A stretch of 64,000 nt of DNA, taken from contig OZ024809.1 in the NCBI GenBank assembly GCA_964017045.1, forward strand, positions 25,543,618-25,607,617. Reading direction: 5' to 3'. Source of the DNA: Omphiscola glabra. Taxonomy: Eukaryota; Mollusca; Gastropoda; Lymnaeidae. How positions within the stretch are numbered: position 1 is the first letter of the stretch; each line of letters opens with the position of its first letter. The position numbers and the translations under genes were made by a program. Of the stretch, positions 1 to 12,082 are shown in pieces. The notes under the pieces were generated by a model. That model saw nothing but the letters and a program-made list of their open reading frames with translations, was not told the origin of the DNA and ran no database searches.

Positions 1-480
1 TACGAACAAACCCTACGGACTCTACGTCTCCCCCAAAACTCTATGACAAGGTTTAAAAGAAAATCACACTTAAATAGCTGACATCTTTCTGACCATATTT
101 TTCACTAGTATTTTGAATCAGAATCTAACAAAAAGAAATAATCCCATGACGTCATATTCGTAACGCAACACCATTTAAAAATATGACAATCAATAATTTA
201 AAATAAAAATACACAAATAAAATTAACTTTAATTTTACACACATCTATCCAATCCATCTATAGTTATGGGAAAGTTGATATTGTATACACAACGCTCCGT
301 CTTTAGTTACCGTAAACCTGTCATTCTGAACAGGAGCCAAGAATAATTAAAGTGATTGTCTTACATTGAAATGTGTGTTCTTTTTAAACATAAGTGAACA
401 TTTCGCAATGCATTTTGGGACTGATTTATTAGAATGCTGTGTAGTTGATATGTTTTTAAAAAAATCTGAACAGTTCAACT

Positions 481-2145
481 AATTATTATTATTATTATTA
501 TTATTAGATGACTTATACAGCCTAGGGCTGGGCTCACCGCACTGTACATAAAATATTAGCATAAGAGACATAATCGTTAAATTAACATAAAATACATTTA
601 TGTAATAAAGAACAGATGTATAACAACAAAAACAAATGTATATTCACTTCACCCACCCCATAACTTTTACATGTCAAGCCATGGACGGTGGCCAGCAGCA
701 TCGTTTATCGGTCAGAGGGTGGGGGGGGGGGGGAATTAGTCGAGGTAGTAGAGTTTAAAGAGATGTGTTTTTAGTGCAGTTTTGAAGGCCTGAGTGGTTG
801 GTATCTTGCGGATGTGAAGTTGCAGAGAATTCCATTGTTTGGGGGTGCAGAAAGAGAAAGATCGTTCACCATATGTGTTAGTGCAGGGGTGGGCAAACTA
901 CGGCCCGCGTGCCGCATGCGACCCGGCAACTGATATTATGTGGCCCTCGAAGGCATTTAGAAATTTTAAAAAATTACTGTTTTTAAGTTATTTTGTTGAA
1001 TTTTACAGAATTTCATGCACCGTTATGATTTTTAAAACATTTTGATCAAATTTCTTTCTAATTTTCTTTTTTTTTAAAACAGTCCTTGACCTTTGCCATG
1101 TAATGCTAAAATGCGAAACTGCCGATTTTAATATAGGGAAATGTTTATCGATATTTAAAAATTGGACATAATATACATGCTGCCCTCCAATAGCTGTACC
1201 TTTGTCAATGTGGCCCTCCGCACAAAAAGTTTGCCCACCCCTGTGTTAGTGCGTGTCTTGGGAACGGACAGAATACGCGTGTCTGCGGAGGAGTGAAGCT
1301 GTCGAAGGGGTGAATAGACAGAAAGAAGTTCGGTTAGATAGGGAGGGCAGGAATCCGAGAAAAGGTTGTGACAGAGAACAGACAGCTTGTAATCAATGCG
1401 TGCCTTTATAGGGAGCCAGTGAAGTGAGTGGAGTAGTGGAATTACGTGATCACGTTTTTTGCCTTTAGAACTAGCCTAGCAGCTGAGTTTTTAACCTTTT
1501 GTAGTTTTTCTATGAAGTGTTTTGGTGAACCTGACAGAAGAGAGTTACAATAGTCAAGACGAGAGAGAACAAGAGCACAGACTAGTGTTTTTGTTGCGCT
1601 AATTGTGAGGTGGTGGCGGATGGAGCTGATCTGACGGATAGTGGTGTATGCAGAACGACAAATGTGAGAGATATGTTTATCAAGAGACATGTTGTTAGAA
1701 AGAATATAACCGAGATTCCTAGCAGAGGATGTAAATTGTATGTCGGCGTTACCTATTTGAAATGAGGTGGGGAGAGTTGAGGTAGAGGATGATTTGTTAT
1801 TGTGAATGAGGAGTGCTTCCATTTTTTCATCATTAAGCTTCATCCATGACTTGACATCACCAATGCTCTCCCGCAAAGTCCGGAGTGCAGAATCCATAAG
1901 AGAGAGATGGATATGCTTGTAAAGCTGCGTGTCATCTGCAAATGACTGGCTCTTCACAGCATGCTTCTCGAGCAAGAGGAGCAGTGGCCTGGTATACAAT
2001 GTAAATAGAACCGGCCCAAAAAGGACCCCTGTGGCTCTCCGTACACCAAATCAGCTCTGCTGGAGAGACAGCCATCGATAGAGACCGCCTGCGTTCTGTC
2101 GGAGAGGTAGGACCTAAACCAAGCCAAAACTGAACCCAGAAATTA
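481..2145 (-). mobile_element. 5'-truncated non-LTR retrotransposon (CR1/L2/Jockey-like reverse transcriptase), interrupted by a hAT element
   Basis: On the minus strand the frame AWFRSYLSDRTQAV ... YGEPQGSFLG (RT motif region with PQGS) continues, after a one-base loss near 2012, into SFADDTQLY (catalytic FADD), RNLGYILSNNMSLDKHI, LVLSRLDYCNSLLSG and LQKVKNSAARLV. The remaining C-terminus ends at ERSFSFCTPKQWNSL ... TALKTHLFKLYYLD and a stop near 734. A 360-bp short element splits the coding region at 884-1243. The 3' end is an (ATT)n tract at 481-506. The copy is dead: truncated before motif A, frameshifted and interrupted. Confidence 0.9.
884..1243. mobile_element. Short non-autonomous hAT element inside the LINE, perfect 8-bp target duplication
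   Basis: Terminal inverted repeats of at least 14 bp (CAGGGGTGGGCAAA at the left, its complement at the right) enclose 360 bp without a coding region. The flanks 876-883 and 1244-1251 are identical (TGTTAGTG), the 8-bp duplication typical of hAT transposition. Removing element and one duplication restores the LINE reading frame around RTNTYGERSF. Confidence 0.93.
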
Positions 2146-2198
2146 CAAAATTAATCTAGTAGCAGACTAATTTCTGTATGTTTATCACTTTCTGAAAC

Positions 2199-2389
2199 GG
2201 GGGTGGGTGGGTGGGGGCTACATCTCAGCAGTACTTACAATGTTTTAACATTGCCCTGGGGTGGGTGGGTGGGTGGGTGGGTGGGGCTACATCTCAGCAG
2301 TACTTACGATGTTTTAACATTACCCTGGGGTGGGTGGGTGGTGGCTACATCTCACCAGTACTTACGATGTTTTAACATTGCCCTGGGGT
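2199..2389. repeat. Three imperfect 58-75 bp repeats with expanded (GGGT)n
   Basis: Each unit has a GGGTGGGT run followed by CTACATCTCAGCAGTACTTA and ATGTTTTAACATT. The (GGGT)n part differs in length between units, so slippage is active within a longer repeat. Confidence 0.85.
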
Positions 2390-2496
2390 TATGTTTGGAC
2401 GAAGCCTTTAAAAAATTGAGAAGTTCTGGTGTCAATCATTAAAGGGTATAACTATAACGGTATCGTTTGATGTTTGTTTAGAGTTTAGAGCAATCA

Positions 2497-2665
2497 AAGG
2501 CGTAGCTAGAGTTAGTGCCACACGGGTCAAATATTTTTTCCGCCCCTTCTACAAAAAGCCCACTAGACAGTAGGCTAAAAAATGCCCACCTCACCTGTCC
2601 ATACAAAAAGGGATATGCGGGGGTGGGCCGCCCTTTCCGCTCCCATTGGCTACACAACTAAGTGC
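2497..2665. other. Possible short transposon remnant (GGCGTAGCTA end)
   Basis: The left edge GGCGTAGCTAG resembles the end of the element at 37,465, and a loosely inverted TTGGCTACAC lies at the right. No target duplication is visible. Confidence 0.25.
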
Positions 2666-2719
2666 AATATTTTTTTTCAAAAACAATATTAATCGTTAAA
2701 CCTAACATCTAAAGATTTT

Positions 2720-3412
2720 GTGAACCAATGTATTGGTATTCTCACTAGTGAACCAATGTATTGGTATTCTCACGAGTGAACCAATGTATTGGTATTCTCA
2801 CGAGTGAACCAATGTATTGGTATTCTCACGAGTGAACCAATGTATTGGTATTCTCACGAGTGAACCAATGTATTAGTATTCTCACGAGTGAACCAATGTA
2901 TTGGTATTCTCACGAGTGAACCAATGTATTGGTATTCTCACGAGTGAACCAATGTATTGGTATTCTCACGAGTGAACCAATGTATTGGTATTCTCACTAG
3001 TGAACTAATTTATTGTTACTCTCACTAGTGGACCAATGTATTGTATTATCACTAGTGAGCCAATGTATTGGTATTCTCACTAGTGAACCAATGTCTTGGT
3101 ATTCTCACTAGTGAACTATTGTTTTGGTATTCTCACTAGTGAACCAATGTATTGGTATTCTCACTAGTGAACCAATGTATTGGTATTCTCACTAGTGAAC
3201 CAATGTATTGGTATTCTTACTAGTGAATCAATGTATTGGTATTCTTACTAGTGATTCAATGTATTGGTATTCTCACTAGTGACCAATGTATTTTTATTCT
3301 CACTAGTTACCAATGTATTGGTATAATCAATCAATGTATTTGTATTGTCTCTAATCAGCCAATGTATTGTTATGCTCTCTAGTAAACCAATGTATTGATA
3401 TTCTCTCTTGTA
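2720..3412. repeat. 28-bp minisatellite, about 24 copies
   Basis: Unit GTGAACCAATGTATTGGTAT plus TCTCACKA. The inner block (about 2770-2990) carries the CACGA variant, the outer blocks CACTA, and the right-hand copies are the most diverged. CCAATGTATTGG is nearly palindromic. Confidence 0.95.
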
Positions 3413-4045
3413 CCGAGAGCTTTGTCTACGTTGGCAGCATCGTGGACATGCAAGGTGGGACGGGTGCTGATGTCAAAATAAGGGTTGGAAAGGCACGGGC
3501 AGCCTTCCAAGAACTCAAGAATGAGTAACAACTTAAAGATCAGAACCTTCAACACCATGGTGAAACCTGTTCTTTTATATGGGGTAGAGACATGGATAGC
3601 CACTGCTGTGAATTTGTAGAGAATCCAGTCCTTCACCAATAACTGCATAAGAAGGATTTTGTGGATTCACTGGCCCGACAGAATCAGCAACCAGAAACGG
3701 TGCCAGCGGACAAAGCAGAAACCGGTAGAACAAGAGATCCCCCAGAGAAGATGGAGATGGATCGGCCATACACTCAGGAAACCTGCCTCCAACATAACTA
3801 GACAAGCGCTGAACTGGAACCCTCAAGGAAAACGGAAAAGAGGCAGGCCGAGGAACACTTGGCGCCGTGAAGTGGAAGCAGATACCAAGAAATTTGGCCA
3901 CACTTGGGGGAAGCTGGAGGGATTGGCTTAGGATCGTGATGCCTGGAGGACTATTGTAGGCGGCCTATGTCCTAGGAAGGATCACAGACGTCGATGAAGA
4001 TTAGCTGCTTTTCCTCGAGGACGAAGAGGCGAAAGAGAAAGAAGA
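3413..4045 (+). mobile_element. 3' fragment of a non-LTR retrotransposon (reverse transcriptase C-terminus)
   Basis: With small frame disruptions the sequence reads [101 protein letters not shown]. This C-terminal region ([22 protein letters not shown]) is typical of APE-type LINEs in invertebrates. It is 5' truncated against the 28-bp minisatellite and has an in-frame stop near 3523 and another near 3618. The 3' tail ends in AAGAAGAAGA-like sequence. Confidence 0.85.
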
Positions 4046-5007
4046 AGAGACCGATTGCGTGTTTGAACCTTTTTAAAATAGACATTGGTGTCAATGCAGT
4101 CATGTAGAATTTGGTGGAGATACAAAAAAGTAATATACAAACATACACAATTCCAATTTAATTAAGTAAAGTGGTTTGGTTGGGGTGGGGTGGCAATACG
4201 GGGAGATCACTGAAAGAGGAATAATCGTATTAGTATTTACGACACTAACACAACGTTATAACAGTGAGGACATTTCAAATGAATGGCCGTCTTCTCATTG
4301 TAATAGCTACAGATACCACGAACCCATGGAAATTAAAAGTATCATATCAGTAACTAGCGTCAGACTAAACTACAAAACATTATAAAGCAGAACAATAGTT
4401 AATTGATGATTGTATTAATTTGTATATCGACCCGTCATAATGGCCGACAGAATATTGTAAAGACTTTTTGTGACATTTTGTGTTGTTGTATTGTGTTAGT
4501 TAATTAACCATTTTTTAATATTAAAAACGGTGAATATTTTAAAAGTTTATATGGAGAACTGTCTTGTTTCAAGCAAGCTTTCTACCAATAAGACTCAACC
4601 TGAAATTATATATTTCATAAGGATGCTCTATAAAATATTGTTTCTATTCATTCACCAAGTTTTCCAGTACCTTCCAACCTCTCGGCAGTGCAGAGCCGTC
4701 GCGTTCGCCAAGCAACCCTTACGACTGAAGGGGGCCTCAGATATCTAAGGGGCCCAATGTTAGGATGTGGAAACAAATATAAACTTTGAATACAGAGGAC
4801 ACAAAACCGATAAGTCGCAGGGGGTCTCCAAAAGTCACGCGGCGGATCTGCCTTCAGAAGAGTTTTAGTCACAATTTAAATTAAAAGAAAACACTAAAAA
4901 GGTAATTCGTGTTTTAAGCGACTGTGTCCTGATATTTTCACTGACTAGATTATATATTGACATCCATATCTTTTGCAGAAATCAAAATTGTCCCGAGCAG
5001 TATTATG
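4046..5007. other. No recognisable gene
   Basis: AT-rich unique sequence; no repeat array, splice-consistent exon or transposon edge noticed. Confidence 0.5.
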
Positions 5008-5015
5008 TTCTAGTC

Positions 5016-5226
5016 CAGTGGTCAGCAAATTGCGGCTCGCGAGCCCCATTGTTTGGGGCTCTTTAGCGACCTGAGTGCGGCTCGGCCAGCCGTCCAGGAA
5101 TAGGTTTTGACTCCGAAAAACATGGTTCTTGACAGGTTCTTGAAAAGAAATTTGGCTCTCAAATATTTTTTTATCGCCCTGCTGCAGATTTTTGTCTCTT
5201 TTGACTAGATAGTTTGCCGACCTCTG
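5016..5226. mobile_element. Short hAT element, family A (CAGTGGTC end)
   Basis: Ends CAGTGGTCAGCAAATTGCGG and, inverted, CAGAGGTCGGCAAACTA. Flanks TTCTAGTC (5008-5015) and TTCTAGGC (5227-5234) match at 7 of 8 positions, an aged target duplication. The interior shares long stretches with the elements at 8319 and 43,338. Confidence 0.88.
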
Positions 5227-5296
5227 TTCTAGGCAATCGTATTGCCAATCCGTCACACTGAAAAGTTTGGGAAGCACTGTTCCATAACACTTCCAT

Positions 5297-5396
<100 letters not shown>

Positions 5397-5575
5397 TTGA
5401 TTGTCTGATTGGATATTTATATAGCGCTGGTATCCATGCTCCTTTAGCATGCTCACCGCGCTCTGGTTTTCATAAATCTGTTTAAACAAAAGAGTTTTTA
5501 AATGTTTCTTAAATGATGTTTTATCCTTTTCAATCCCCCTCAAAGATTGAGGCAAACTATTCCATAATTTTGAGA
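5397..5575 (-). mobile_element. LINE 3' end (reverse transcriptase C-terminus)
   Basis: Minus strand reads LWNSLPQSLRGIEKDKTSFK then HLKTLLFKQIYE, the standard C-terminal motif of many LINE polymerases, followed by a 3' region with AGCGCTATATAAATA. Heavily 5' truncated. Confidence 0.8.
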
Positions 5576-6274
5576 GAGAGAGAGTCTTCTTGACAATTCA
5601 CCCAAATCGAACCTTCGGTACATTCACGTAGACAAACATTACTGCACGGCTTATCATTCAGTTTTTAAAAACAAACAAACAAAGATAACGTTCCCGTTAA
5701 AATTGTGTTTAACTAGGTCAAAGGGAGCACTTTCAGGGCATTCGAAATGAGATCAAACAGAGAGAATGCTGAACGCACATCACGGACACTCAGAGCAGGA
5801 CAGAGCAGGTAGTTTGATCTACGAGACTTGTACTTTACTCAAATTATGGTGACGGCGCCAGCAATGATTTGATGCTGTAGTGGGGAGGCAATCATTGTTC
5901 CCTGGCTCTTTGCTAACATTTAAAATACCAATTTAGAATCATTGAGCCAGCCGAATCGATACCCCCCGTGTAGCTTCCTGATAGGTATCGGATAAGTTAT
6001 AGATGGTGCTTAGCTGACCGTTGCCGATTCTTTTCAGGAAGTTCAGTAAATAATGATTATTTAGTATCGATACTCGATATCGAACTGTTTAATGGACGCG
6101 TTGTATCAATCTTTCAGACCGTTTGATTGTGGACGTGTTTTCCTTGTTTCCCGTGGGTTGGTATTCGGTGACTGTTGCCTGTAATATTGCGTTTAGGAGT
6201 GGACATTCGGGATAGAATACTTTGGTCACAGCTAACGATATCAAAGTTTGATACCGCCACAGGTCAAAAGGCTA
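5576..6274. other. No recognisable gene
   Basis: Mixed-composition unique sequence; a GATATCGATACTCGATATCG-like stretch near 6060-6080 is locally palindromic but isolated. Confidence 0.4.
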
Positions 6275-6445
6275 TTCTTTGCCTTTCTCTATTCCAGAGT
6301 TTTATTTTCTCTATTCCAGAGTTTTATTTTCTCTATTCCAGAGTTGTATTTTCTCTTTTCCAGTGTTGTATGTTCTCTATTCCAGAGTTGTATTTTCTCT
6401 TTTCCAGAGTTGGCCTTTCTCTTATCCAGGGTGGGTTTTTCTTTT
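6275..6445. repeat. 21-bp minisatellite, about 8 copies
   Basis: Unit TTCTCTATTCCAGAGTTKTA plus one base; the unit is open in several frames, which explains the short open frames here. CTCTATTCCAGAG is a near palindrome. Confidence 0.9.
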
Positions 6446-8310
6446 TTAAGAGTTAGACCATCTCTATGTCAGAACGATTCTTATTTGTAAATAAGGTTTA
6501 CCTTTGTATTTCATCTAAATCTTTCCATAAAAAAAATAAATTAAGACGACTATATTGTCTTTTCAAAAAAGGTTTTAAAGGAATAGTATCTGGTTCCTTT
6601 AACCGATTACACTTATTGGAATCTATGAAATATCGTTACGCTCGTTATATTTGATTATCCGTACATAAAGACATGCTTTTTAAAGTCTTACAGTATTTGA
6701 TTAATAATATCGTACTTGCCGCTCAAGATTATAAGCCCATGTCTTGTCAGAAAATGGATCATTGTCAATGGACTGTAAGGATGCGCTAAAAGACAATATA
6801 CTTTCTATGCCTTTATGGGAATGGTGCAATATGTTTGATCTTAAACAGGATTTTATTGTTGACAGTAACAATTGCGATAAGTCGAAGTATGAAAACTTAA
6901 AAAGAGTTCCTGTGGTTCGCATGATATATCAGTATTTTTAAAGATTTTTAAAACACTGTATTGAATTAACTTTACACCAATAAAAAGGTCTACAATATTA
7001 TTAATAAGTTCTTGCTAAGCCTCAATCATGCGCAATCTATTTTTAAATAATATTTCATCATAAAAGCATCACTTTCACAGTAGGGATATGTCATAGGTGT
7101 TAGTTATAAATTGTATGATGGCATTAGTCTGTAAAAAAATAGATACATTTAATCGAGTCCATGTGTGTTGACTTATATAAAATGGAAACTTTAAAAAATG
7201 AGATTTTTTTTTAGTTAAGAATTTAACGGGCGCATACTAGAAGTGCACATTTCATCAATTATTATATCGCAAGCGTTTATGATTTCTTTCAATGTGCAAC
7301 TTTTGTAACAATGTTTCCTGAATAACAGAGGTTAGACATATAAATAGCCTATGTTTATTATGCCCCATCTATTTGTACGAATTTGAAACAAATTTTTTTT
7401 AAAAATTCAAGATGGGAATCTATCAGAAAACTAAAAAAAAAAGAAATATCTTTTGGTGAACGAGCATTTCGATTGTCATTTCTATTTTTTAAGCAATTTT
7501 GGTACTATTTTTAGAAACAATTCTTATTCCTTATTTGTTCAATCTAAAATAAATTCTCTGGATTTGTTTTTAAAAAAGTGTTTTAAAGTATATCTAAGAG
7601 GCAATTTGAAATTTATCTGAAAAAAGTAATAGTATTTAGACATTACAAATAAACATTACAATCTACTGAATATTGGGAAATATATACTTTATTTGAATAC
7701 GATTTCCCTTAGATAAAATCACACATTAATAAATAAATATATATATATATATATTTTTGTAAACAACTCATGTCTTCTTAAAATAGTTATGCTGTTCGTA
7801 TACTTTTTATAAAAATGACCAGTTTTCAAAACCCATAAAAATGTAAATATATTTCTAATTAAGAGTTGTTGTTTTTTGTTTTTTTTGTCTCTTGTAAAAT
7901 TTGGCAATATTTTGAAAAGATAGTCTAATAATAATAAGTAAGTTGCTTTTTTTCCATTTGCGTTATATAAAATCATGTTTGCAGTGCTTTTTAGTGATTG
8001 AACCCCCTATTTTTTTGTGTTGAAAATTCATTTATTAATTAAGTAGCTATCCCCCAAAACAATGTAACAATAAAATAAAAGCCATTTTGCCATTTTTTAG
8101 TAATATACAATTTTCTTTTTGCATAACACAAGCACGTCAAGCACTTTTCCGTTTTGCCCCCAACCCTCCTATTTTGCACCGTGCATTGAAAGATGATAAT
8201 TAAGAAAATATCCTCATCACATCTTTGAAACCCCAATGTAGAATGTTGGAAAACTAAATTCAGAAATGTGTTAAAATACATTCTTGTACTTTCAATTTAT
8301 CAAAAATGTG
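6446..8310. other. AT-rich stretch without recognisable genes
   Basis: Short open frames occur on both strands but none has family features; a short TA microsatellite lies at 7738-7754. Confidence 0.5.
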
Positions 8311-8318
8311 TAATAGGA

Positions 8319-8673
8319 CAGTGGTCGGTAAACCGCGGCTCTTTAGCGACCTGAGTGCGGCTCGGCAAAACATTATTGACAAGTTCTTGAAAAGAAATTA
8401 TTTGGCTCTTAAAATGTTTTTAATCGCCCTGCTGCTGGTTTTTGGATCTTATATCACAGATGCCTTATATCCCGGATGCCTTATATCATCGATGCCTTAT
8501 ATCATAGATGCCTTATATCACAGATGCCTTATATCATAGATGCCTTATATCATAGATGCCTTATATCACAGATGCCTTATATCATCGATGCCTTATATCA
8601 TAGATGCCTTATATCACAGATGCCTTATATCATAGATGCCTTATATCATAAATATAGAGTTTTGCGACCACTA
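8319..8673. mobile_element. hAT family A element containing an expanded 16-bp minisatellite
   Basis: Left end CAGTGGTCGGTAAACCGCGG and right end GTTTTGCGACCACTA are inverted. Interior stretches (CTCTTTAGCGACCTGAGTGC, ATCGCCCTGCTGCTG) match the element at 5016. After TTTTTGGATCT the usual interior is replaced by the repeat array. Flanks TAATAGGA and TTATAGGC agree at 6 of 8 positions. Confidence 0.75.
8447..8652. repeat. 16-bp minisatellite inside the hAT element, about 13 copies
   Basis: Unit TTATATCATAGATGCC with CATCG and CACAG variants. The same unit forms a separate array at 10,840-11,252. Confidence 0.95.
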
Positions 8674-8681
8674 TTATAGGC

Positions 8682-9880
8682 GATATCAAGCTAGGGCAAA
8701 AGCGTACCTCAATGTACATAGTTTACGTCACACTGGTGCGTAAATTAAGATATATTTAATCATTATTATGGCTAATTGTGTCACTCCCCAACCCAAAGTT
8801 TGAAATGCTACCTCAAAATTGTCTGAAAGAAACAACAAATTCAAGTATGTGCCAAAATGCACCCCTGCATTTTGAATTTGCCCGACTGTCTTTAGCATTC
8901 AACATTTCTGCACCCCTTCGCTCAGGCTGTCTCAATGCTACAGTATGGGGTGTAGTATGGGGTAGATTATAAGCTTGTGCCAAATTATTACTCTGTGGCA
9001 CGCAACGACCGGAGTGAATTCACTTTATGTACGGCACTGGACGCCATAATGCCTCCAACAAAACCTCAACAATGTCCTTCTCCGTTCAAAAAGTAAAATA
9101 GAAACATTGAATTCAAGTGTTATAAGGGATGACGTATTTTAAGACGCTTTGCCCGCCTTCCACGTGCATGACCTCTTTCAATTCGGTCCTGTGTTGGGGC
9201 GGCTAGAAAAAATATCCCTTTGATGATACTTTTGTTTACTATCATCCGTTTCTGTGGAACATGATAGAACAATCTAGAAAATGTGGGAAGCAGTAAGACT
9301 GTGTGTTCCATTTCCAGAATGATCATCTGAAACTGCCTATAAAAAGGGCTGACCGATAGAGAGGGAGAGATTTTACTTTCCTTGATTACGAGGCATGCTA
9401 TGTGTCATTATACTTTGTTGTGTGTAGAGATTTTTATTTCCTCGTACAATTTTGTGCTCATTGTATTTTGATATACAGGACCGGTACCAGCAAATCTGTA
9501 AGTTTATAATTTCAATCATATTTCACTTGCTGTTATTATTTAATTGAAGTTCACAAATTAAAAAGTTATTAATTGTAATTAGCTCTGGCCTTGATTGTCG
9601 TTTTATTTGGTATTATTTTTAAACGTTGGTATCGTCCTTTATTATGGACTGTTTCTAGAACGAGCCATAGTCTAAAATTAAGAGATTGAATTCTCCAATT
9701 ATAACGGTCCGTAATATCAAGTATACTCAAAATACAACTCTTGATTTTGAAATAATCAAAAATTTTCTGGGGAGCAGGTTCCCCAGACTCCTCCAACAAT
9801 CACGGTTCATCAGCGCCCTCAATTTTTGCCCTTCTTCCAAATAAAAATGATCGCCGATTTTGGTATCGACAGATTCACTG
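8682..9880. other. No recognisable gene
   Basis: Unique sequence with two moderately purine-rich patches. Short overlapping open frames at 8778-9001 have no family features. Confidence 0.45.
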
Positions 9881-9881
9881 T

Positions 9882-10172
9882 CTAGTGGCGCAGCTGTTAC
9901 TGCCACTTTGGGCGGACACATATTTTTGCCGTGCTCCCTTGCAGTTTTCCTAAAATGTCACGCTAGCATTATAAAGAAAAAGTGACACTTCGGTGGACCA
10001 CCCAACCCGCCCTATTTCGACGCGAGATTCATTTTTACGCCCTCCCCCCTAACTATGAAACGGATTATTTTCAAACATTAAATACCATTAAAGCCCATTG
10101 CCCCCCCCCTCCCACCGGTAGTCTGGCGTCCGTTACATATGCCCAATCTGCCACCCCTTTGCTACGCCTCTG
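9882..10172. mobile_element. Possible short hAT-like element
   Basis: Left edge TAGTGGCGCAGCTG and right edge GCTACGCCTCTG are loosely inverted and resemble the ends of the element at 37,465. No target duplication found. Confidence 0.35.
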
Positions 10173-10255
10173 GCAAATGACACAGACCCCCCCCCCGCAA
10201 AATTTGATTCCCCCCCCCCCCCCCCCCGGGGAAAAATGTCTGAAAGAAACACTGC

Positions 10256-10440
10256 CCCTTAGAAGTGCAAGCGGAGCCCCTGAGAAGTGCAAGCGGAGCC
10301 CCAGAGAAGTGCGTGCGGAGCCCCAGAGAAGTGCAAGCGGAGCACCAGAGAAGTGCAAGCGGAGCCCCAGAGAAGTGCAAGCGGAGCCCCTGAAAAGTGC
10401 AAGCGGAGCCCCTGAGAAGTGCGTGCAGAGCCCTCGAGGC
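10256..10440. repeat. 22-bp GC-rich minisatellite, about 8 copies
   Basis: Unit GAGAAGTGCAAGCGGAGCCC plus CA. The right neighbour CACAGGTTGGGAAACACTGG looks like a hAT-type terminal repeat (CCAGTGTTTCCCAACC inverted), so the array may have grown inside a short element. Open in several frames on both strands, not coding. Confidence 0.9.
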
Positions 10441-10837
10441 TCCGCGAAGCACAGGTTGGGAAACACTGGCCTAATGGCATATTTATTAAGGATAATTGGG
10501 ATTTGATATCAACAATGAATTAACTGTAAGCACACAAATACATGTTTTTTTTTTCTTGACAAGTGTTTTTGAATTAACAAACAGAAAGCGATTTTAAAAA
10601 ACCTTTTATGTATTATTCAAGTCAAAGTCAGTCAGTTGCTATTCCAAAAAGTAAGAAAACAGACAGAAGAGAAGACTTTGAAAGCAACGTACATTGACAC
10701 AAAGATGACCCGTTTCTAGGAACTGGTCCATCGATCGCTCACAGATCTTCGTTACAACGTCACAACAAAAGTCAGGCCAGAACAACAATAGAAATAAGAA
10801 ACTCCCCCGACAGTCCTGTATTCAAGTGTTACATCGA

Positions 10838-11252
10838 TGGCTTATATCATGGATGCATTATATCATAGATGCCTTATATCAAGATGCAATATATCATAGA
10901 TGCCTAATATCATGGATGCATTATATCATAGATGCCTTATATCATGGATGCATTATATCATAGATGCCTTATATCATGGATGCATTATATAATATATGCC
11001 TTATTTCATAGATGCCCTATATCATAGATGCCTACTTCCATAGATGCCTAATATCATAGATGCCTTATATCATAGATGCCTTATATCCTAGATGCCTTAT
11101 ATCATAGATGCCTTATATCATAGATGCCTTATATCATAGATGCCTTATATCATAGATGCCTTATATCATAGATGCCTTATATCATAGATGCCTTATATCA
11201 TAGATGCCTTATATCATAGATGCCTTATATCATAGATGCCTTATATCATAGA
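10838..11252. repeat. 16-bp minisatellite, about 26 copies, same unit as at 8.5 kb
   Basis: Unit TTATATCATAGATGCC. The left third is diverse (CATGGATGCA, ATATATGCC variants), the right half homogeneous. Confidence 0.95.
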
Positions 11253-11950
11253 TATAAACTTATTTTGTTATCAAGTGACCACTGAGAATGAATATTGATT
11301 TAAAGGTATATTTAGTTGACCGTTGCAATAATAAATGTTCTAGAAACAATTGTGGGTATTGAATAGTAAATTGTGTACATTAGAGCTGGTCAAACTATTT
11401 TTTCAGAGGGTCGCATGTAACTTAATTATTATTGCTTTTTAAAATTATTTTATAGGAATCTAGAATTCTAGCCTTAAAACTTAATTTAGTCTGAATACTA
11501 AATATAGTCTTAACACTTAATGTAGTCTTAATACTTAGTATAGCCTGCGCTATTGATGACGTGCTTGGGAAACTCACTCCAAGTTTGATTCGTTAACCAT
11601 TAAAAGAAACGATTTAACAATTTTTTTTTATAATTATTCTACATTTCGACAAGGAGGGCTGAGTAGAAAAAGTACTAAAGTTACAATTTTTCAAAAAATG
11701 AGTTAAGACAAACATTATATTTGATGACTACCCCTGAATCATTCCTGTAAATATAATTCATTAAAAATGTCCATAAGTGTTTGATTCAGAGTCACCTCGA
11801 GCAGCTTTTAAGGTATTTAAATAAGGATTAAAAAACTTTAAACTCATTTTTCTCAAAACTGCAAAAATACACTTAAGTACTTTTCTAATCGGCCCTTCTT
11901 GTATTTTTATGTTATTATGAATTTTATATCGGGAAAGAAACTCCTGACAC
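11253..11950. other. No recognisable gene
   Basis: AT-rich unique sequence; a short repeated phrase (TAGTCTTAATACTTAATGTA-like) occurs at about 11,490-11,545. Confidence 0.45.
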
Positions 11951-11954
11951 TCAG

Positions 11955-12082
11955 AGATGTTATACACTCAGGTGTTATACACTCAGATGTTATACACTCA
12001 GATGAAATACACTCAGATGTTATACGCTCAGGTGTTATACACTCAGATGTTATACACTCAGATGTTATACACTCAGAGATGT
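11955..12082. repeat. 15-bp minisatellite, about 8 copies
   Basis: Unit GTTATACACTCAGAT; period is a multiple of three, giving spurious VIHSD repeats in translation. Confidence 0.92.

Noticed and set aside
2720..3412. Direct repeats resembling a CRISPR array
   Set aside because: The units are contiguous with no unique spacers, no cas-like genes are present, and the genome is eukaryotic.
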